Source of the DNA: Propionivibrio sp. | GTDB lineage: Bacteria > Pseudomonadota > Gammaproteobacteria > Burkholderiales > Rhodocyclaceae | Direction of reading: 5' to 3' | DNA: 64,000 bases | Assembly: GCF_029255185.1 (NCBI RefSeq) | Contig: NZ_JAPUVO010000077.1 | Span: 1 to 64,000, forward strand | Part shown: one piece after another, positions 37,430 to 46,388 of the stretch | How positions within the stretch are numbered: the first letter of the stretch is position 1 | Layout of the letters: every line of letters starts with the position of its first letter | Notes under the pieces: generated by a model | What the model saw: only the letters and a program-made list of their open reading frames with translations | Databases searched by the model: none | What the model was told of the DNA's origin: nothing | Program-made: the position numbers and the translations under genes

Positions 37430-38275
37430 GTGATAATGCCGGCATTCGCTGATGCCGACGCAATGACTGACACCCCCTCTTCCCTGCTGATCGATCCGCT
37501 TCGTTTGCCCGCCCTGCTCGGGATTGCGCGAGGGCGTTTTGATGTCGATGCATTGCTCGCCTGCGAATCAACCAGCACGCTGCTACTCAAGCGCGCCGCC
37601 CAGGGCGCGCCGTCCGGTAGCGTTATCGTCGCCGACCGGCAGAGCGCCGGGCGCGGCAGTCGCGGACGCCAGTGGCTGGCGACGCCGGAAGCTAGCCTCA
37701 CCTTTTCCGTACTTTGGCGTTTCGACGGTGGGCTGGAACGACTGGCTGGACTCTCGCTGGCGGTTGGTTCCGCCGTGGTGCAGGCTCTTGAAGCCTGTGG
37801 CGCCACGGGCCTGTCGCTCAAATGGCCGAACGACATTTTGCATGACAACGCCAAGCTGGGAGGCATTCTCGTCGAGTTGCAGAACGAGCCCGACCGTGCG
37901 CTGGCGGTGATCGGCATTGGCCTCAATCTGACCCTGCCGGACAGCCTGGTCGAACGTGACGACTTCGCGCTGCCCGCTGCCGCCCTGGATGGCGTTCTCT
38001 TGCCACTACCGGAGCGTCATCGCCTGTTTGCACAACTCCTGCTTGAACTGGCGCAGGTTCTCGACCGCTTTGCCGACGGTGGATTTGCTGTGTTGCGCGA
38101 CCAATGGCAGGCGCGGCATGCCTGGCAGGACAGGCCAGTGCGCCTGCTGCGCGATGGCCGGGTTGAGATGGAAGGGGTCTGCCGCGGCGCCGACCTTGAC
38201 GGCGCCTTGCTGGTGCAGACCGGGACCGGTATTAAACGTTGCCTGTCCGGCGACCTTTCCCTGCGTGCCCTATGA
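37430..38275 (+). CDS. birA: Biotin-[acetyl-CoA carboxylase] ligase
   Basis: Activates biotin as biotinyl-AMP and attaches it to BCCP. Motifs are the GRGSRGRQW loop (biotinyl-AMP), the catalytic KWPNDI segment and GIGLNL. The chain is 281 residues or fewer with no N-terminal helix-turn-helix of the E. coli type, so it is probably a ligase only, not a repressor. The start is uncertain: GTG 37430 has AGGATAA upstream; ATG 37436 and ATG 37463 are alternatives. It overlaps coaX by ATGA. Confidence 0.93.
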   Translation: MIMPAFADADAMTDTPSSLLIDPLRLPALLGIARGRFDVDALLACESTSTLLLKRAAQGAPSGSVIVADRQSAGRGSRGRQWLATPEASLTFSVLWRFDGGLERLAGLSLAVGSAVVQALEACGATGLSLKWPNDILHDNAKLGGILVELQNEPDRALAVIGIGLNLTLPDSLVERDDFALPAAALDGVLLPLPERHRLFAQLLLELAQVLDRFADGGFAVLRDQWQARHAWQDRPVRLLRDGRVEMEGVCRGADLDGALLVQTGTGIKRCLSGDLSLRAL

Positions 38276-38988
38276 TCGCCATCGACGCTGGCAATACGCG
38301 CATCAAATGGGGCATCCACGATGGCGTCGCCTGGCAGGCGCAGGGCGCCCTACCCACGGCCCAAGCGTCACGCCTGGCTGAAGTTTCCACCGGGTGGCCA
38401 GACGCTGAGCGCGTGGTCGCCTGCAATGTGGCCGGCGAGGCGGTTGGTGCGGCAATCAGCGTGGCACTGGCCAAACGCTACGACCCGCTGCTCTGGTTGC
38501 ACTCGAACGCAGCATGCTGTGGCGTGCGCAATGGTTATGAAGTGCCCGAGCGCCTCGGCGCCGATCGCTGGGCAGCGCTGATCGGCGCCCGCGCTCAGGT
38601 CTCCAGCGCCTGCCTGGTCGTCTGTGCGGGGACAGCGACCACCGTCGATTGGCTCGATGCGCATGGAGATTTCCGTGGCGGCCTGATCCTGCCCGGCGTT
38701 GACCTGATGCGCGCCTCGCTGGCGCGCAACACGGCGCAACTGCCGCTGGCTGAGGGCGAGTTCCGCTGTGCGCCGCGCAATACCATAGATGCCATCGTCA
38801 GCGGCTGCCTGCATGCCCAGATCGGCGCTATCGAACGCATGTTTGCCGCGCTTTCCGCCGAACCAGGCGCTGTCTGCCTGCTGACCGGGGGAGCTGCGCC
38901 GCGCCTGACGCCACATTTGGGCATTCCGTTCCGCATGGTGGAGACTCTGATTCTCGATGGGCTGGTACGCTTTAGCGCTTCGCAGTAA
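38272..38988 (+). CDS. coaX: Type III pantothenate kinase
   Basis: Phosphorylates pantothenate in the first step of CoA synthesis. ATG 38272 overlaps the birA stop and gives 238 residues. Family motifs: IDAGNTRIKWG at the N-terminus (phosphate loop of the ASKHA fold), GADRWAALIGAR and VVCAGTATTVDWLD. The birA-coaX pair is standard in betaproteobacteria. A dephospho-CoA kinase gene lies 10 kb away, past the polyamine block. Confidence 0.95.
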   Translation: MIAIDAGNTRIKWGIHDGVAWQAQGALPTAQASRLAEVSTGWPDAERVVACNVAGEAVGAAISVALAKRYDPLLWLHSNAACCGVRNGYEVPERLGADRWAALIGARAQVSSACLVVCAGTATTVDWLDAHGDFRGGLILPGVDLMRASLARNTAQLPLAEGEFRCAPRNTIDAIVSGCLHAQIGAIERMFAALSAEPGAVCLLTGGAAPRLTPHLGIPFRMVETLILDGLVRFSASQ

Positions 38989-39058
38989 TCTTGCGCCTAT
39001 AGTGACCGGATCAGTCCGGCCACGTACCGGAGTCTGTTGGCGTGTCCTGGAGAATGTC

Positions 39059-39463
39059 ATGCTGCCCAAAATGTTGACCCTGCTACCCACCTTTCTGGCC
39101 TACCTGTCGCTGGCCGTCGGCTTGCTTGCCGCATTCCTGCTGGTCTATGTCAACGTCACGCCGTATGACGAAATCGCCTTGATCCGGCAGGGCAACACGG
39201 CAGCGGCGGTGAGCCTTTCCGGCGCCGTGCTCGGTTTTGCCATGCCGATCGCCAATGTCATTGCTCATAGTGACACCCTGGCCGACCTTGCCGCCTGGGG
39301 AGCGATTGCCGGCGCCGTCCAGATTCTGACCTACCTGCTTGCCCGCTTTACCCTGCCGCATCTGACTGAAGACATTCCAGCCGACAAGGTGGCTCCGGCC
39401 ATTTTCCTGGCGGCACTTTCACTGACTGTAGGCTTAACTAATGCCGCTTGCATGAGTTATTAA
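39059..39463 (+). CDS. DUF350 (YjfL-like) membrane protein
   Basis: ATG 39059 with GGAG six bases upstream gives 134 residues with four hydrophobic helices (about 7-30, 50-70, 80-100 and 112-130) and little else. DUF350/YjfL proteins often have two such units and occur next to SPFH, PspA-like or polyamine-related genes; their function is not established. It begins the block of envelope and polyamine genes and is separated from the next gene by a large inverted repeat. Confidence 0.8.
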   Translation: MLPKMLTLLPTFLAYLSLAVGLLAAFLLVYVNVTPYDEIALIRQGNTAAAVSLSGAVLGFAMPIANVIAHSDTLADLAAWGAIAGAVQILTYLLARFTLPHLTEDIPADKVAPAIFLAALSLTVGLTNAACMSY

Positions 39464-39470
39464 CCGAAAC

Positions 39471-39620
39471 TCTTTCAACGCAGAGATCGCAGAGGCGCAG
39501 AGTACGCAGAGAAATTCGATGTTCACCCTACAGAGGATTAGGCTTCTTCTCAAAACTCTTTAAGTTCTCTTGGTTTTTCTCTGCGTCCTCTGCGCCTCTG
39601 CGATCTCTGCGTTGAAAGAG
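39471..39620. repeat. Large intergenic inverted repeat, GCAGAG type
   Basis: Arms of about 45 nt (39471-39514 and 39576-39620) match as reverse complements with one or two mismatches, around a 61-nt loop. Each arm holds four GCAGAG words at 8-9 nt steps. It fills the gap between DUF350 and the SPFH gene on the same strand, 55 bp before the SPFH ATG. It is the most perfect copy in the window. Confidence 0.85.
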
Positions 39621-39675
39621 GTTGCAACCAACGTTTCACAGATTAATCCGGAAGTATTTTTTCAGGGAGATTGAC

Positions 39676-40689
39676 ATGGCACTTATGGATTTCATCAAGA
39701 AGCAGTTCATCGACGTCATTCACTGGACAGAGGACGGCGATGGTGTTCTGGCCTACCGCTATCCGATGCGGGACTTTGAAATCCAGAATGGCGCCCAGCT
39801 TACGGTGCGCGATTCGCAGATGGCGGTGTTCGTCAATGAGGGGCAGGTCGCTGATGTCTTCGGACCTGGTCTGTATTCACTGACCACGCACACGCTGCCG
39901 GTTCTGACCAACCTGAAGAACTGGGACAAGCTGTTCGACTCGCCTTTCAAGTCCGACATTTATTTCTTCTCGACTCGCCTGCAACTCGACCACAAGTGGG
40001 GAACGCCGAACCCGATTACCATTCGCGACAAGGACTTCGGCATGGTGCGGATGCGCGCCTTCGGCATCTATTCGTACAAGCTCACCGACCCGGGCAGGTT
40101 CTATAAGGAAATCTCGGGAACCCGCGAGCAGTATGGCGTCGATGATCTTGACGGCCAATTGCGTGGCCTGGTGATTGGCACCATGACCGACCTGTTTGGC
40201 GAATCGGGCGTTCCCTTCATCGACATGGCGGCCAATCAGGCCGAATTTGGTGCGACGCTCAAGGACAAGCTCACGCCGGTTTTCGACCGCTATGGCCTGG
40301 CGCTCGACAGCTTTGTCGTGCAGAACGTCTCGCTGCCCGAAGAATTGCAGAAGATTCTCGATACCAAGATCAGCATGAATATGCTTGGCGACATGGGGCG
40401 CTTTACCCAGTACCAGGTGGCCAACAGCATACCGCTGGCGGCGCAAAATGAAGGCGGGATGGCTGGGATCGGCGCCGGTCTGGGCGCTGGCCTGAGCATC
40501 GGGCAGGGCATGGCACAGGCCATGACCCAAGCCATGCAACCGGGTTTGGCCGCAACTGCTGCGGCAACGGTCAATGCCGATGAGGTGGTCGCTACGCTGG
40601 AGAAATTGCACGCACTGGTGGCCAAGGGCATCCTCTCGCAATCCGAGTTCGACACCAAGAAGGCCGAGTTGCTGGGCAAACTAAGCTGA
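39676..40689 (+). CDS. SPFH-domain protein with C-terminal SHOCT motif
   Basis: ATG 39676 follows GGGAGA and gives 337 residues. An SPFH domain of the virion-core-protein-like type occupies about 1-250 (QNGAQLTVRDSQMAVFVNEG, then DVFGPGLYSLTTHTLPVLTN). A glycine/alanine-rich linker follows (about 255-300) and the last 30 residues form a SHOCT motif (LEKLHALVAKGILSQSEFD). It has no transmembrane helix, so membrane contact would be peripheral or through partners such as DUF350. SHOCT motifs are thought to promote oligomer formation. Confidence 0.85.
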   Translation: MALMDFIKKQFIDVIHWTEDGDGVLAYRYPMRDFEIQNGAQLTVRDSQMAVFVNEGQVADVFGPGLYSLTTHTLPVLTNLKNWDKLFDSPFKSDIYFFSTRLQLDHKWGTPNPITIRDKDFGMVRMRAFGIYSYKLTDPGRFYKEISGTREQYGVDDLDGQLRGLVIGTMTDLFGESGVPFIDMAANQAEFGATLKDKLTPVFDRYGLALDSFVVQNVSLPEELQKILDTKISMNMLGDMGRFTQYQVANSIPLAAQNEGGMAGIGAGLGAGLSIGQGMAQAMTQAMQPGLAATAAATVNADEVVATLEKLHALVAKGILSQSEFDTKKAELLGKLS

Positions 40690-40714
40690 AGCGCTAGCAG
40701 CCTCTCGCCCTTCA

Positions 40715-42640
40715 GTGAAAACCGCCAACTGCCCCTCCTGCGGCGCGCCGGTCAGCTTCCGCTCGCCGGCTTCGGTTTATGCCGTGTGCGAGTTCTGTCG
40801 CAGCACCTTGCTGCGTGACGGCGAGGCTCTGAAGAACCTCGGGCGCATGGCCGACCTGATGGATGACCCGACTTGCATCCAGATCGGCAGCGAGGGAACA
40901 TTCCGTGGGCTTCACTTCGGCGTCATCGGGCGCATCCAGCTCAAGCATGAGGCAGGGCTCTGGAACGAATGGCACATCCTCTTTGACGATGCGCGCAGTG
41001 CCTGGCTATCGGAGGCGGGTGGCGAATACGTCGTCAGTTCGCAGGTGCCGGTGACTGACATACTGCCTGCATTCGAGGCTCTGCGACCCGAAATGCAGCT
41101 TAGCATCGCCGGACGCAGTTTCCGGGTCAGCGATCTTGCGTCAGCACGCTGCATCTCCGGGCAGGGCGAACTACCGTTCAAGGTCGAGGCCGGTTACGAC
41201 GTCAATACCGCCGACCTGAGAAGCAACGACCGCTTCGTCACCCTCGACTACAGCGAAACGCCGCCACTGGTTTTTGTCGGCTACCCGGCGACCTTCGACG
41301 AACTCAAGCTGACCCATCTGAAGGATGCCACAGCGGCCTCTGCTGGCGGCGCCACCATCAAGGCCACGGCCTTCAACTGCCCGCATTGCGCGGCGTCGCT
41401 CAGCGTGCACTCGGGCGCCATCGAGAGCGTCGCCTGCGACAGTTGCGGCTCGGTCATCGGCATTGAAAACGAGAACGTCCGACTGCTCGCCAGTGCCGCA
41501 CAGTCGATGCGCATCGTTCCCTGGTTACCGCTTGGCAGCAAGGGCCGCTTGCACGACGCCGACTGGGAAGCGATTGGTTTCCTGCGCCGCAGCACACGAG
41601 CTGACGACGTAGAGTACGCTTGGTCCGAGTACCTGCTGTTCAACGCCGAACAGGGCTTTGCCTGGCTGACGGAATACCAGGGGCATTGGAACTACGCGCG
41701 AACCCTTTCCAGCCCGCCCTCGGTCAGTCGCGGACAACCTTCCTTCTCGCGCAAACGCGACGAGTTCAAACTGTTCAGTTCGGGCCGGGCGGAAGTCACC
41801 TACGTCGTCGGCGAATTCTACTGGCGCGTCGCAGTCGGTGAATCCTGCTTCATTGAGGACTACATCTGCCCGCCGCTGATGCTCTCGCGCGAGGTCACAG
41901 ACAAGGAGGCCAACTGGTCGGAGAGCGAGTATCTGGAACCGGAAGACCTTTGTAGCGCGTTCAAAATCAGCTTTTCGCCACCGGCGCGGATCGGCATTTT
42001 TGCCAACCAGCCCAACCCGCTGGTCGAACGTCATCGCGCCATGGCGCGCCTATTCTGGAAACTGGCGCTGGCGGCGACGCTGGTGCAACTGGCCTTCGTT
42101 TTCTTCTTCTCGTCGCAGCTCGTTCTCAAACAGCAACTGGTACTCTCGCCGCATAATGAAGAAGCGACACTGAGCACGCAGGAATTCGTGCTGCACAGCC
42201 GGGCGCGGACCCTGCGCGTCAAGCACAGCACCGACATTGAGAACAACTGGATCGATCTCACCACCACGCTGGTCGAAAAGCAAACCGGCGAGGCCTATCA
42301 GGGTGCGCAGGAAGTCAGCTACTACCGTGGCGTCGATGATGGCGAAAGCTGGTCGGAAGGCGATCGGAATGACGCCATTGCCTTCCGCAACCTGCCACCC
42401 GGAAATTATTACCTGAGCATTGAGTACGAGTTAGGCAAGGACCGCCGAGCCGCCGTCGTCGATACGGTTGAAGTCATCCGCAATCCGGTGACCTGGTCGA
42501 ACTACGTGCTGGTGATGATCCTCCTCGTCGTTTTCCCGCTCTTTTCGCGCTGGCGGCGCAACGCCTTTGAAGCGCAGCGCTGGAACGAAAGTGCCATTGA
42601 GGGCGATGCTGAAAGTGATTCAGAGGGCGAGGAGGACTAG
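40715..42640 (+). CDS. DUF4178 protein with two zinc ribbons and two membrane helices
   Basis: A 641-residue protein starting at GTG 40715. It has two similar halves: each begins with a zinc-ribbon Cys set (Cys6, 9, 25, 28; Cys222, 225, 241, 244) followed by a DUF4178 beta domain containing WNEWHILFDD/YAWSEYLLFN and an AWL(S/T)E motif. Transmembrane helices lie at about 446-466 and 594-612, with an extracytoplasmic beta domain of about 125 residues between them. The tail is acidic. I infer that the ribbons face the cytosol. Function unknown; the family recurs beside SPFH, DUF350 and SpeD/SpeE genes. Confidence 0.82.
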   Translation: MKTANCPSCGAPVSFRSPASVYAVCEFCRSTLLRDGEALKNLGRMADLMDDPTCIQIGSEGTFRGLHFGVIGRIQLKHEAGLWNEWHILFDDARSAWLSEAGGEYVVSSQVPVTDILPAFEALRPEMQLSIAGRSFRVSDLASARCISGQGELPFKVEAGYDVNTADLRSNDRFVTLDYSETPPLVFVGYPATFDELKLTHLKDATAASAGGATIKATAFNCPHCAASLSVHSGAIESVACDSCGSVIGIENENVRLLASAAQSMRIVPWLPLGSKGRLHDADWEAIGFLRRSTRADDVEYAWSEYLLFNAEQGFAWLTEYQGHWNYARTLSSPPSVSRGQPSFSRKRDEFKLFSSGRAEVTYVVGEFYWRVAVGESCFIEDYICPPLMLSREVTDKEANWSESEYLEPEDLCSAFKISFSPPARIGIFANQPNPLVERHRAMARLFWKLALAATLVQLAFVFFFSSQLVLKQQLVLSPHNEEATLSTQEFVLHSRARTLRVKHSTDIENNWIDLTTTLVEKQTGEAYQGAQEVSYYRGVDDGESWSEGDRNDAIAFRNLPPGNYYLSIEYELGKDRRAAVVDTVEVIRNPVTWSNYVLVMILLVVFPLFSRWRRNAFEAQRWNESAIEGDAESDSEGEED

Positions 42641-42787
42641 ATGATTAGGACCAACCTCGTCATCGGTCTGCTCGCGCTGGCTTTCTTCGCCAACGCCCAG
42701 TATCAGGGCTGGAACCTCTTCGAGCGCAATACCGGCGCGCAGACCTCGCGCCTCTCGGGCAGCGGCAGCCGTGCGTACCACAAGTGA
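42641..42787 (+). CDS. Small membrane or exported peptide (48 residues)
   Basis: ATG 42641 follows the DUF4178 stop directly and the frame ends at TGA 42785. The product begins MIRTNLVIGLLALAFFANAQ, a hydrophobic helix of about 16 residues with one flanking Arg, then a polar tail rich in Gly, Ser and Arg. An AGGAGGA stretch at the end of the previous gene serves as ribosome site. It could be a single-pass membrane peptide or, with cleavage after ANA, a tiny exported one. I do not recognise a family; tight coupling to DUF4178 argues it is real. Confidence 0.65.
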   Translation: MIRTNLVIGLLALAFFANAQYQGWNLFERNTGAQTSRLSGSGSRAYHK

Positions 42788-42800
42788 TGAATTTAAGAAC

Positions 42801-42836
42801 CTCACCGCAAAGGCGACCAAAGAAAGTGCAGAGCCC
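42801..42836. repeat. Left inverted-repeat arm flanking the transglutaminase gene
   Basis: Contains CACCGCAAAGGCGACC and continues to AAGTGCAG. The reverse complement recurs at 44836-44870 with two mismatches over about 27 nt. The two arms bracket the 1.9-kb transglutaminase gene. The CCTCACCGCAAAGGCG part also matches the single arm at 81-116. Confidence 0.65.
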
Positions 42837-42905
42837 GGGACCCAGCATCGGAGACTTTCCCTTTAATCGATTTGGATATGAAACTCTAACAAACAGGATA
42901 AAAAC

Positions 42906-44774
42906 ATGAAGATTCCTACAGCATTTTTTCTCGCTGCGCTTTCCTGCTGCAATTCGGTTTGGCCTGCTACGGGTGCCCCCGTCGATCTGCAAATGCGGGT
43001 CGGTCGTTACTACGAGTCTTTTCTCGTGAACGAAGACGGGACCGCTGTCGAATCACTTGAGTGGTCGAAGACCGTACTCAAGGAAACGGCACTGGAGCGA
43101 AGCAAGCGTGCGATTGTCAGTTACAGCACTAGCGCTCAAACTGCCGAAGTCATCGCCGCTTACACATTGAAGGCGGATGGACGGCGTATTGACGTCCCGA
43201 AGGATAATTACCAGGTCGAGGTCAATCGCGGCCAGGGCAAGGATTCGCCGGTGTATTCAGACTGGACCACGCTGACTGTGGTTTTTCCAGAGGTCGCTGT
43301 CGGGGATTCGGTTGTGCTCTCCTATAAAGTCACGCAAACCGAGCCTATGTTTCCGCAGCACTACTCGACGGCGCAATTCTTCAGCAATCAAATCGCCTTC
43401 GATGACCTCCGTGTGCGCTTCGATTACCCCGCATCGATGTGGGTGCAGTATGAGGCACGCGGCATGAAGGAAGCGGAAAATCGAGTGATCGGGGATCGCA
43501 AAATCATCGAATGGCGCTACGCCAACGAGCGGCCTGTCCAGAACGACCGCCGCGATTACACTGTCTTCGACCCGGACCAGGAAATAGGTTACGCCTTTTC
43601 CACCTTCAAGACCTACGCCGACATCGCGACCGCCTATGGTGCACGCGCGCTCCCCAAAGCCGTGGTTACAGAGCGTATCGCAGCGCTCGCCACGGAAATC
43701 GTCAAAGGCAAAGCAGCCAAGGTCGACCAGGCTCGCGCGCTATATGAGTGGGTAGCCAAAAACATCACTTATGCGGGCAACTGCATCGGCGTCGGCGCGG
43801 TCGTACCACGCGACGTGTCTTTCGTTATTGACAACAAGATGGGCGACTGTAAAGACCACGCCACGCTGCTTCAGGCGCTCCTGACTGCGCAGAGCATTAA
43901 AAGCACTCAGGCCCTGGTTAATGCCGGCTCGGTCTACCGGTTACCGAAAATCCCGGTTGTCGCCAACGTAAATCACGTCATCACGTACCTGCCGGAATTC
44001 GATGAGTACGCCGACTCGACATCGGATTCAACGCCATTTGGGATGTTGCCGTTCAGCGACCAAGACAAGCCGGTCTTGCTTGTTGAAGGGTTCAAGGAGG
44101 GTGCCAAGACGCCTGTTGCACCGATCAATAGCAACCGCGAACACGTAAAAAGTGCCATCAAAATCGCACCGGATGGGTCTGCCTCAGGCAGCATTGAAGT
44201 TGTTGAAAAAGGGGAAGGCGCCGTGCGCTCGCGTGCTTGGGCGCGCAAGATATCGAAGGATGCCGAGGAAGATTTGGTCAAGAACGTTTTCCGTGGCCAG
44301 GGCATGATTGGTTATGGCAAGTTTGAAAAGGACGACCCGACCGGGATGGTCGATAGCTATCACTACAAAGCGAGTCTTAACGCTGAAAAGTTCTTGAAAC
44401 TGCCAGGCCCGGGGGCTTTTTATATCTCACCGCCACTTGGTCTCTCAGCGTCAATTGCGGGTGCTGTCAGAACGCCCGCCGAGTCTGAAAAAGAGGCTGA
44501 TGTCACGTGTTCAGGCGGTTCCATCATCGAAGAGTATGTGATTGAACTTCCCAAAGCGCTAAGAGTATTGTCGATTCCGAACAACGCGAAACTGAAGAAC
44601 GAGTTCCTGTCCTACGCTGCAACTTACGTTTTGAAAGGCAAGGTGCTAACCGTAAAACGTACCCTTGACGATCACACAAAAGGTAACGTCTGCTCGCCGC
44701 AGTATTTCGCGGAATACAAAAAAATTGCCGACAAGGTGATGGACAATTTGAAAGAGCAAGTGCTGTACAAGTAG
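42906..44774 (+). CDS. Exported DUF3857/transglutaminase-like protein
   Basis: A 622-residue protein with a signal peptide (about 1-23), an N-terminal DUF3857 beta domain (about 30-240), a transglutaminase/protease-like core and a C-terminal beta region. The catalytic triad is complete: Cys315 in MGDCKDHATLL, His357 in NVNHVITYLP and Asp370 in EYADST. Such periplasmic proteins are usually taken for proteases or peptide-bond transferases of unknown target. AGGA precedes the ATG. The gene has more AT-ending codons than its neighbours and is bracketed by inverted repeats, suggesting later insertion into the polyamine block. A transglutaminase could use polyamines as amine donors; that is speculation. 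Confidence 0.88.
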   Translation: MKIPTAFFLAALSCCNSVWPATGAPVDLQMRVGRYYESFLVNEDGTAVESLEWSKTVLKETALERSKRAIVSYSTSAQTAEVIAAYTLKADGRRIDVPKDNYQVEVNRGQGKDSPVYSDWTTLTVVFPEVAVGDSVVLSYKVTQTEPMFPQHYSTAQFFSNQIAFDDLRVRFDYPASMWVQYEARGMKEAENRVIGDRKIIEWRYANERPVQNDRRDYTVFDPDQEIGYAFSTFKTYADIATAYGARALPKAVVTERIAALATEIVKGKAAKVDQARALYEWVAKNITYAGNCIGVGAVVPRDVSFVIDNKMGDCKDHATLLQALLTAQSIKSTQALVNAGSVYRLPKIPVVANVNHVITYLPEFDEYADSTSDSTPFGMLPFSDQDKPVLLVEGFKEGAKTPVAPINSNREHVKSAIKIAPDGSASGSIEVVEKGEGAVRSRAWARKISKDAEEDLVKNVFRGQGMIGYGKFEKDDPTGMVDSYHYKASLNAEKFLKLPGPGAFYISPPLGLSASIAGAVRTPAESEKEADVTCSGGSIIEEYVIELPKALRVLSIPNNAKLKNEFLSYAATYVLKGKVLTVKRTLDDHTKGNVCSPQYFAEYKKIADKVMDNLKEQVLYK

Positions 44775-44835
44775 ACTAAGGTTTGTGGCTGAGCCGTGGG
44801 ATTGTGATTTTTTGCGGCACTCCGCGTTTTTTTGG

Positions 44836-44870
44836 CCCTGCACTTCCTTCGGTCGCCTTTGCGGTGAATA
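44836..44870. repeat. Right inverted-repeat arm flanking the transglutaminase gene
   Basis: Reads CTGCACTT, then GGTCGCCTTTGCGGTG, the complement of the arm at 42801-42836. It ends 15 bp before the next ATG, so it occupies the leader of the aminopropyltransferase gene, which lacks a clear ribosome site. Confidence 0.65.
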
Positions 44871-44885
44871 TCTGAGCTTTTCAGT

Positions 44886-46385
44886 ATGAATCAGGCGCTG
44901 CTCTTTTCGGTTTTCATCGTCGCCTCCTGCGGCCTGGCCTACGAGCTGATCGCTGGCGCGCTGTCGAGCTATTTGCTCGGCGATTCGATCACCCAGTTTT
45001 CCACCGTCATTGGAAGTTATCTGTTCGCTATGGGCATTGGCTCGTGGCTGTCGCGCTACGTCGAGCGCAATCTGGTGGCGCGCTTTGTTCAGATCGAGCT
45101 GATGGTTGGCGTACTGGGCGGGTTTTCGGCGGCTGGACTGTTTTTCATTTTTGTCTGGTTCTCGACGCCATTCAAGCTCGCGCTGTATCTGGCGGTATTT
45201 GGCATCGGCGTGCTGGTCGGGCTGGAAATCCCGCTGATCATGCGCATCCTCAAGCGCGACCTGAGTTTCAAGGACGTGGTTTCACAGGTACTGACCTTCG
45301 ACTATCTGGGCGCGCTCGCCGTCTCCATCCTCTTCCCCCTGCTGCTGGTGCCGCAACTCGGGCTGGTGCGCAGCGGCCTACTCTTTGGCCTGCTCAACGT
45401 GCTGGTCGCCCTGTGGGCGCTGTGGCTGTTTCGTGAACCGCTGCGCAACAGCGGCTGGCTGAAGACCCAGGCTTTCGTCTCGCTCGCCGTGCTGACCATT
45501 GGCTTTGCCGCCGCTGGTCAATTCACCTCGCTGGCCGAAGCGCATCTTTATGCCGATGAGATCGTGTACAACGAGACCTCGCCGTATCAGCACATTGTCA
45601 TTACCCGCTGGAGGGATGACCTGCGCCTGTTTCTCAACAACAACCTGCAATTTTCTTCGCGCGACGAATACCGCTATCACGAGGCGCTGGTGCATCCGGC
45701 ACTGGCCACGCTGCCCGGTGCGCGGCGCGTGCTGGTCCTCGGCGGCGGCGACGGACTGGCGGTGCGCGAAATTCTGAAATACCCGCAGATCGAGTCGGTG
45801 ACCCTGGTCGATCTCGATCCGGCGATGACGCAACTGTTCTCGACGGCCGCTGCGCTGCGCAAGCTCAATGCGCAGGCACTCAGTTCGCCGAAGGTCAGGG
45901 TGCTCAATGCCGACGCACTGAAATGGCTGGAGGATAACGACGATGTGTTCGACTTTGTCGTTGTCGACTTTCCCGATCCGTCCAATTTCGCCATTGGCAA
46001 ACTCTACAGCGCGGCCTTCTATCGCCTGCTGGAGAAACACCTGTCAGCGGGCGCGCTGGCCGTCATTCAATCGACCTCGCCACTTTACGCTCGCCAATCA
46101 TTCTGGTGCGTCGTGGCGACGCTGGAGAGTGTCGGTCTGGTGACCACGCCCTATCACGCGCTGGTGCCGTCTTTCGGCGAGTGGGGCTTCGTCCTGGCAG
46201 GTCGTCGCGCCTACCAGCCTCCGGCCGGTTATAGCGTCGAAACACGTTTCCTGACCGCGGAAACCACCCCGGCGCTGTTCCAGTTTGCCAAGGACATGGC
46301 GCGCGTCGACGCCGAAGTCAATCACCTGAACAATCAGGCGCTGGTCCGCTACTTCGAGCGCGAGTGGCGACAGGTCATCCGCTAA
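44886..46385 (+). CDS. Membrane-anchored polyamine aminopropyltransferase
   Basis: A 499-residue fusion of about seven transmembrane helices (1-213) and a spermidine/spermine synthase domain (about 215-499). The AdoMet-type nucleotide loop is RVLVLGGGDGLAVRE at about 280-294, with the acidic LVDLDPAMTQ after it and the substrate-site VDFPDPSNFA near 360. It should move aminopropyl groups from decarboxylated AdoMet (made by SpeD downstream) to a diamine. Basic residues cluster after helices 2, 4 and 6, which by the positive-inside rule would put the catalytic domain outside; see findings. It is 3 bp upstream of the amine oxidase gene. Confidence 0.88.
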   Translation: MNQALLFSVFIVASCGLAYELIAGALSSYLLGDSITQFSTVIGSYLFAMGIGSWLSRYVERNLVARFVQIELMVGVLGGFSAAGLFFIFVWFSTPFKLALYLAVFGIGVLVGLEIPLIMRILKRDLSFKDVVSQVLTFDYLGALAVSILFPLLLVPQLGLVRSGLLFGLLNVLVALWALWLFREPLRNSGWLKTQAFVSLAVLTIGFAAAGQFTSLAEAHLYADEIVYNETSPYQHIVITRWRDDLRLFLNNNLQFSSRDEYRYHEALVHPALATLPGARRVLVLGGGDGLAVREILKYPQIESVTLVDLDPAMTQLFSTAAALRKLNAQALSSPKVRVLNADALKWLEDNDDVFDFVVVDFPDPSNFAIGKLYSAAFYRLLEKHLSAGALAVIQSTSPLYARQSFWCVVATLESVGLVTTPYHALVPSFGEWGFVLAGRRAYQPPAGYSVETRFLTAETTPALFQFAKDMARVDAEVNHLNNQALVRYFEREWRQVIR

Positions 46386-46388
46386 ATC

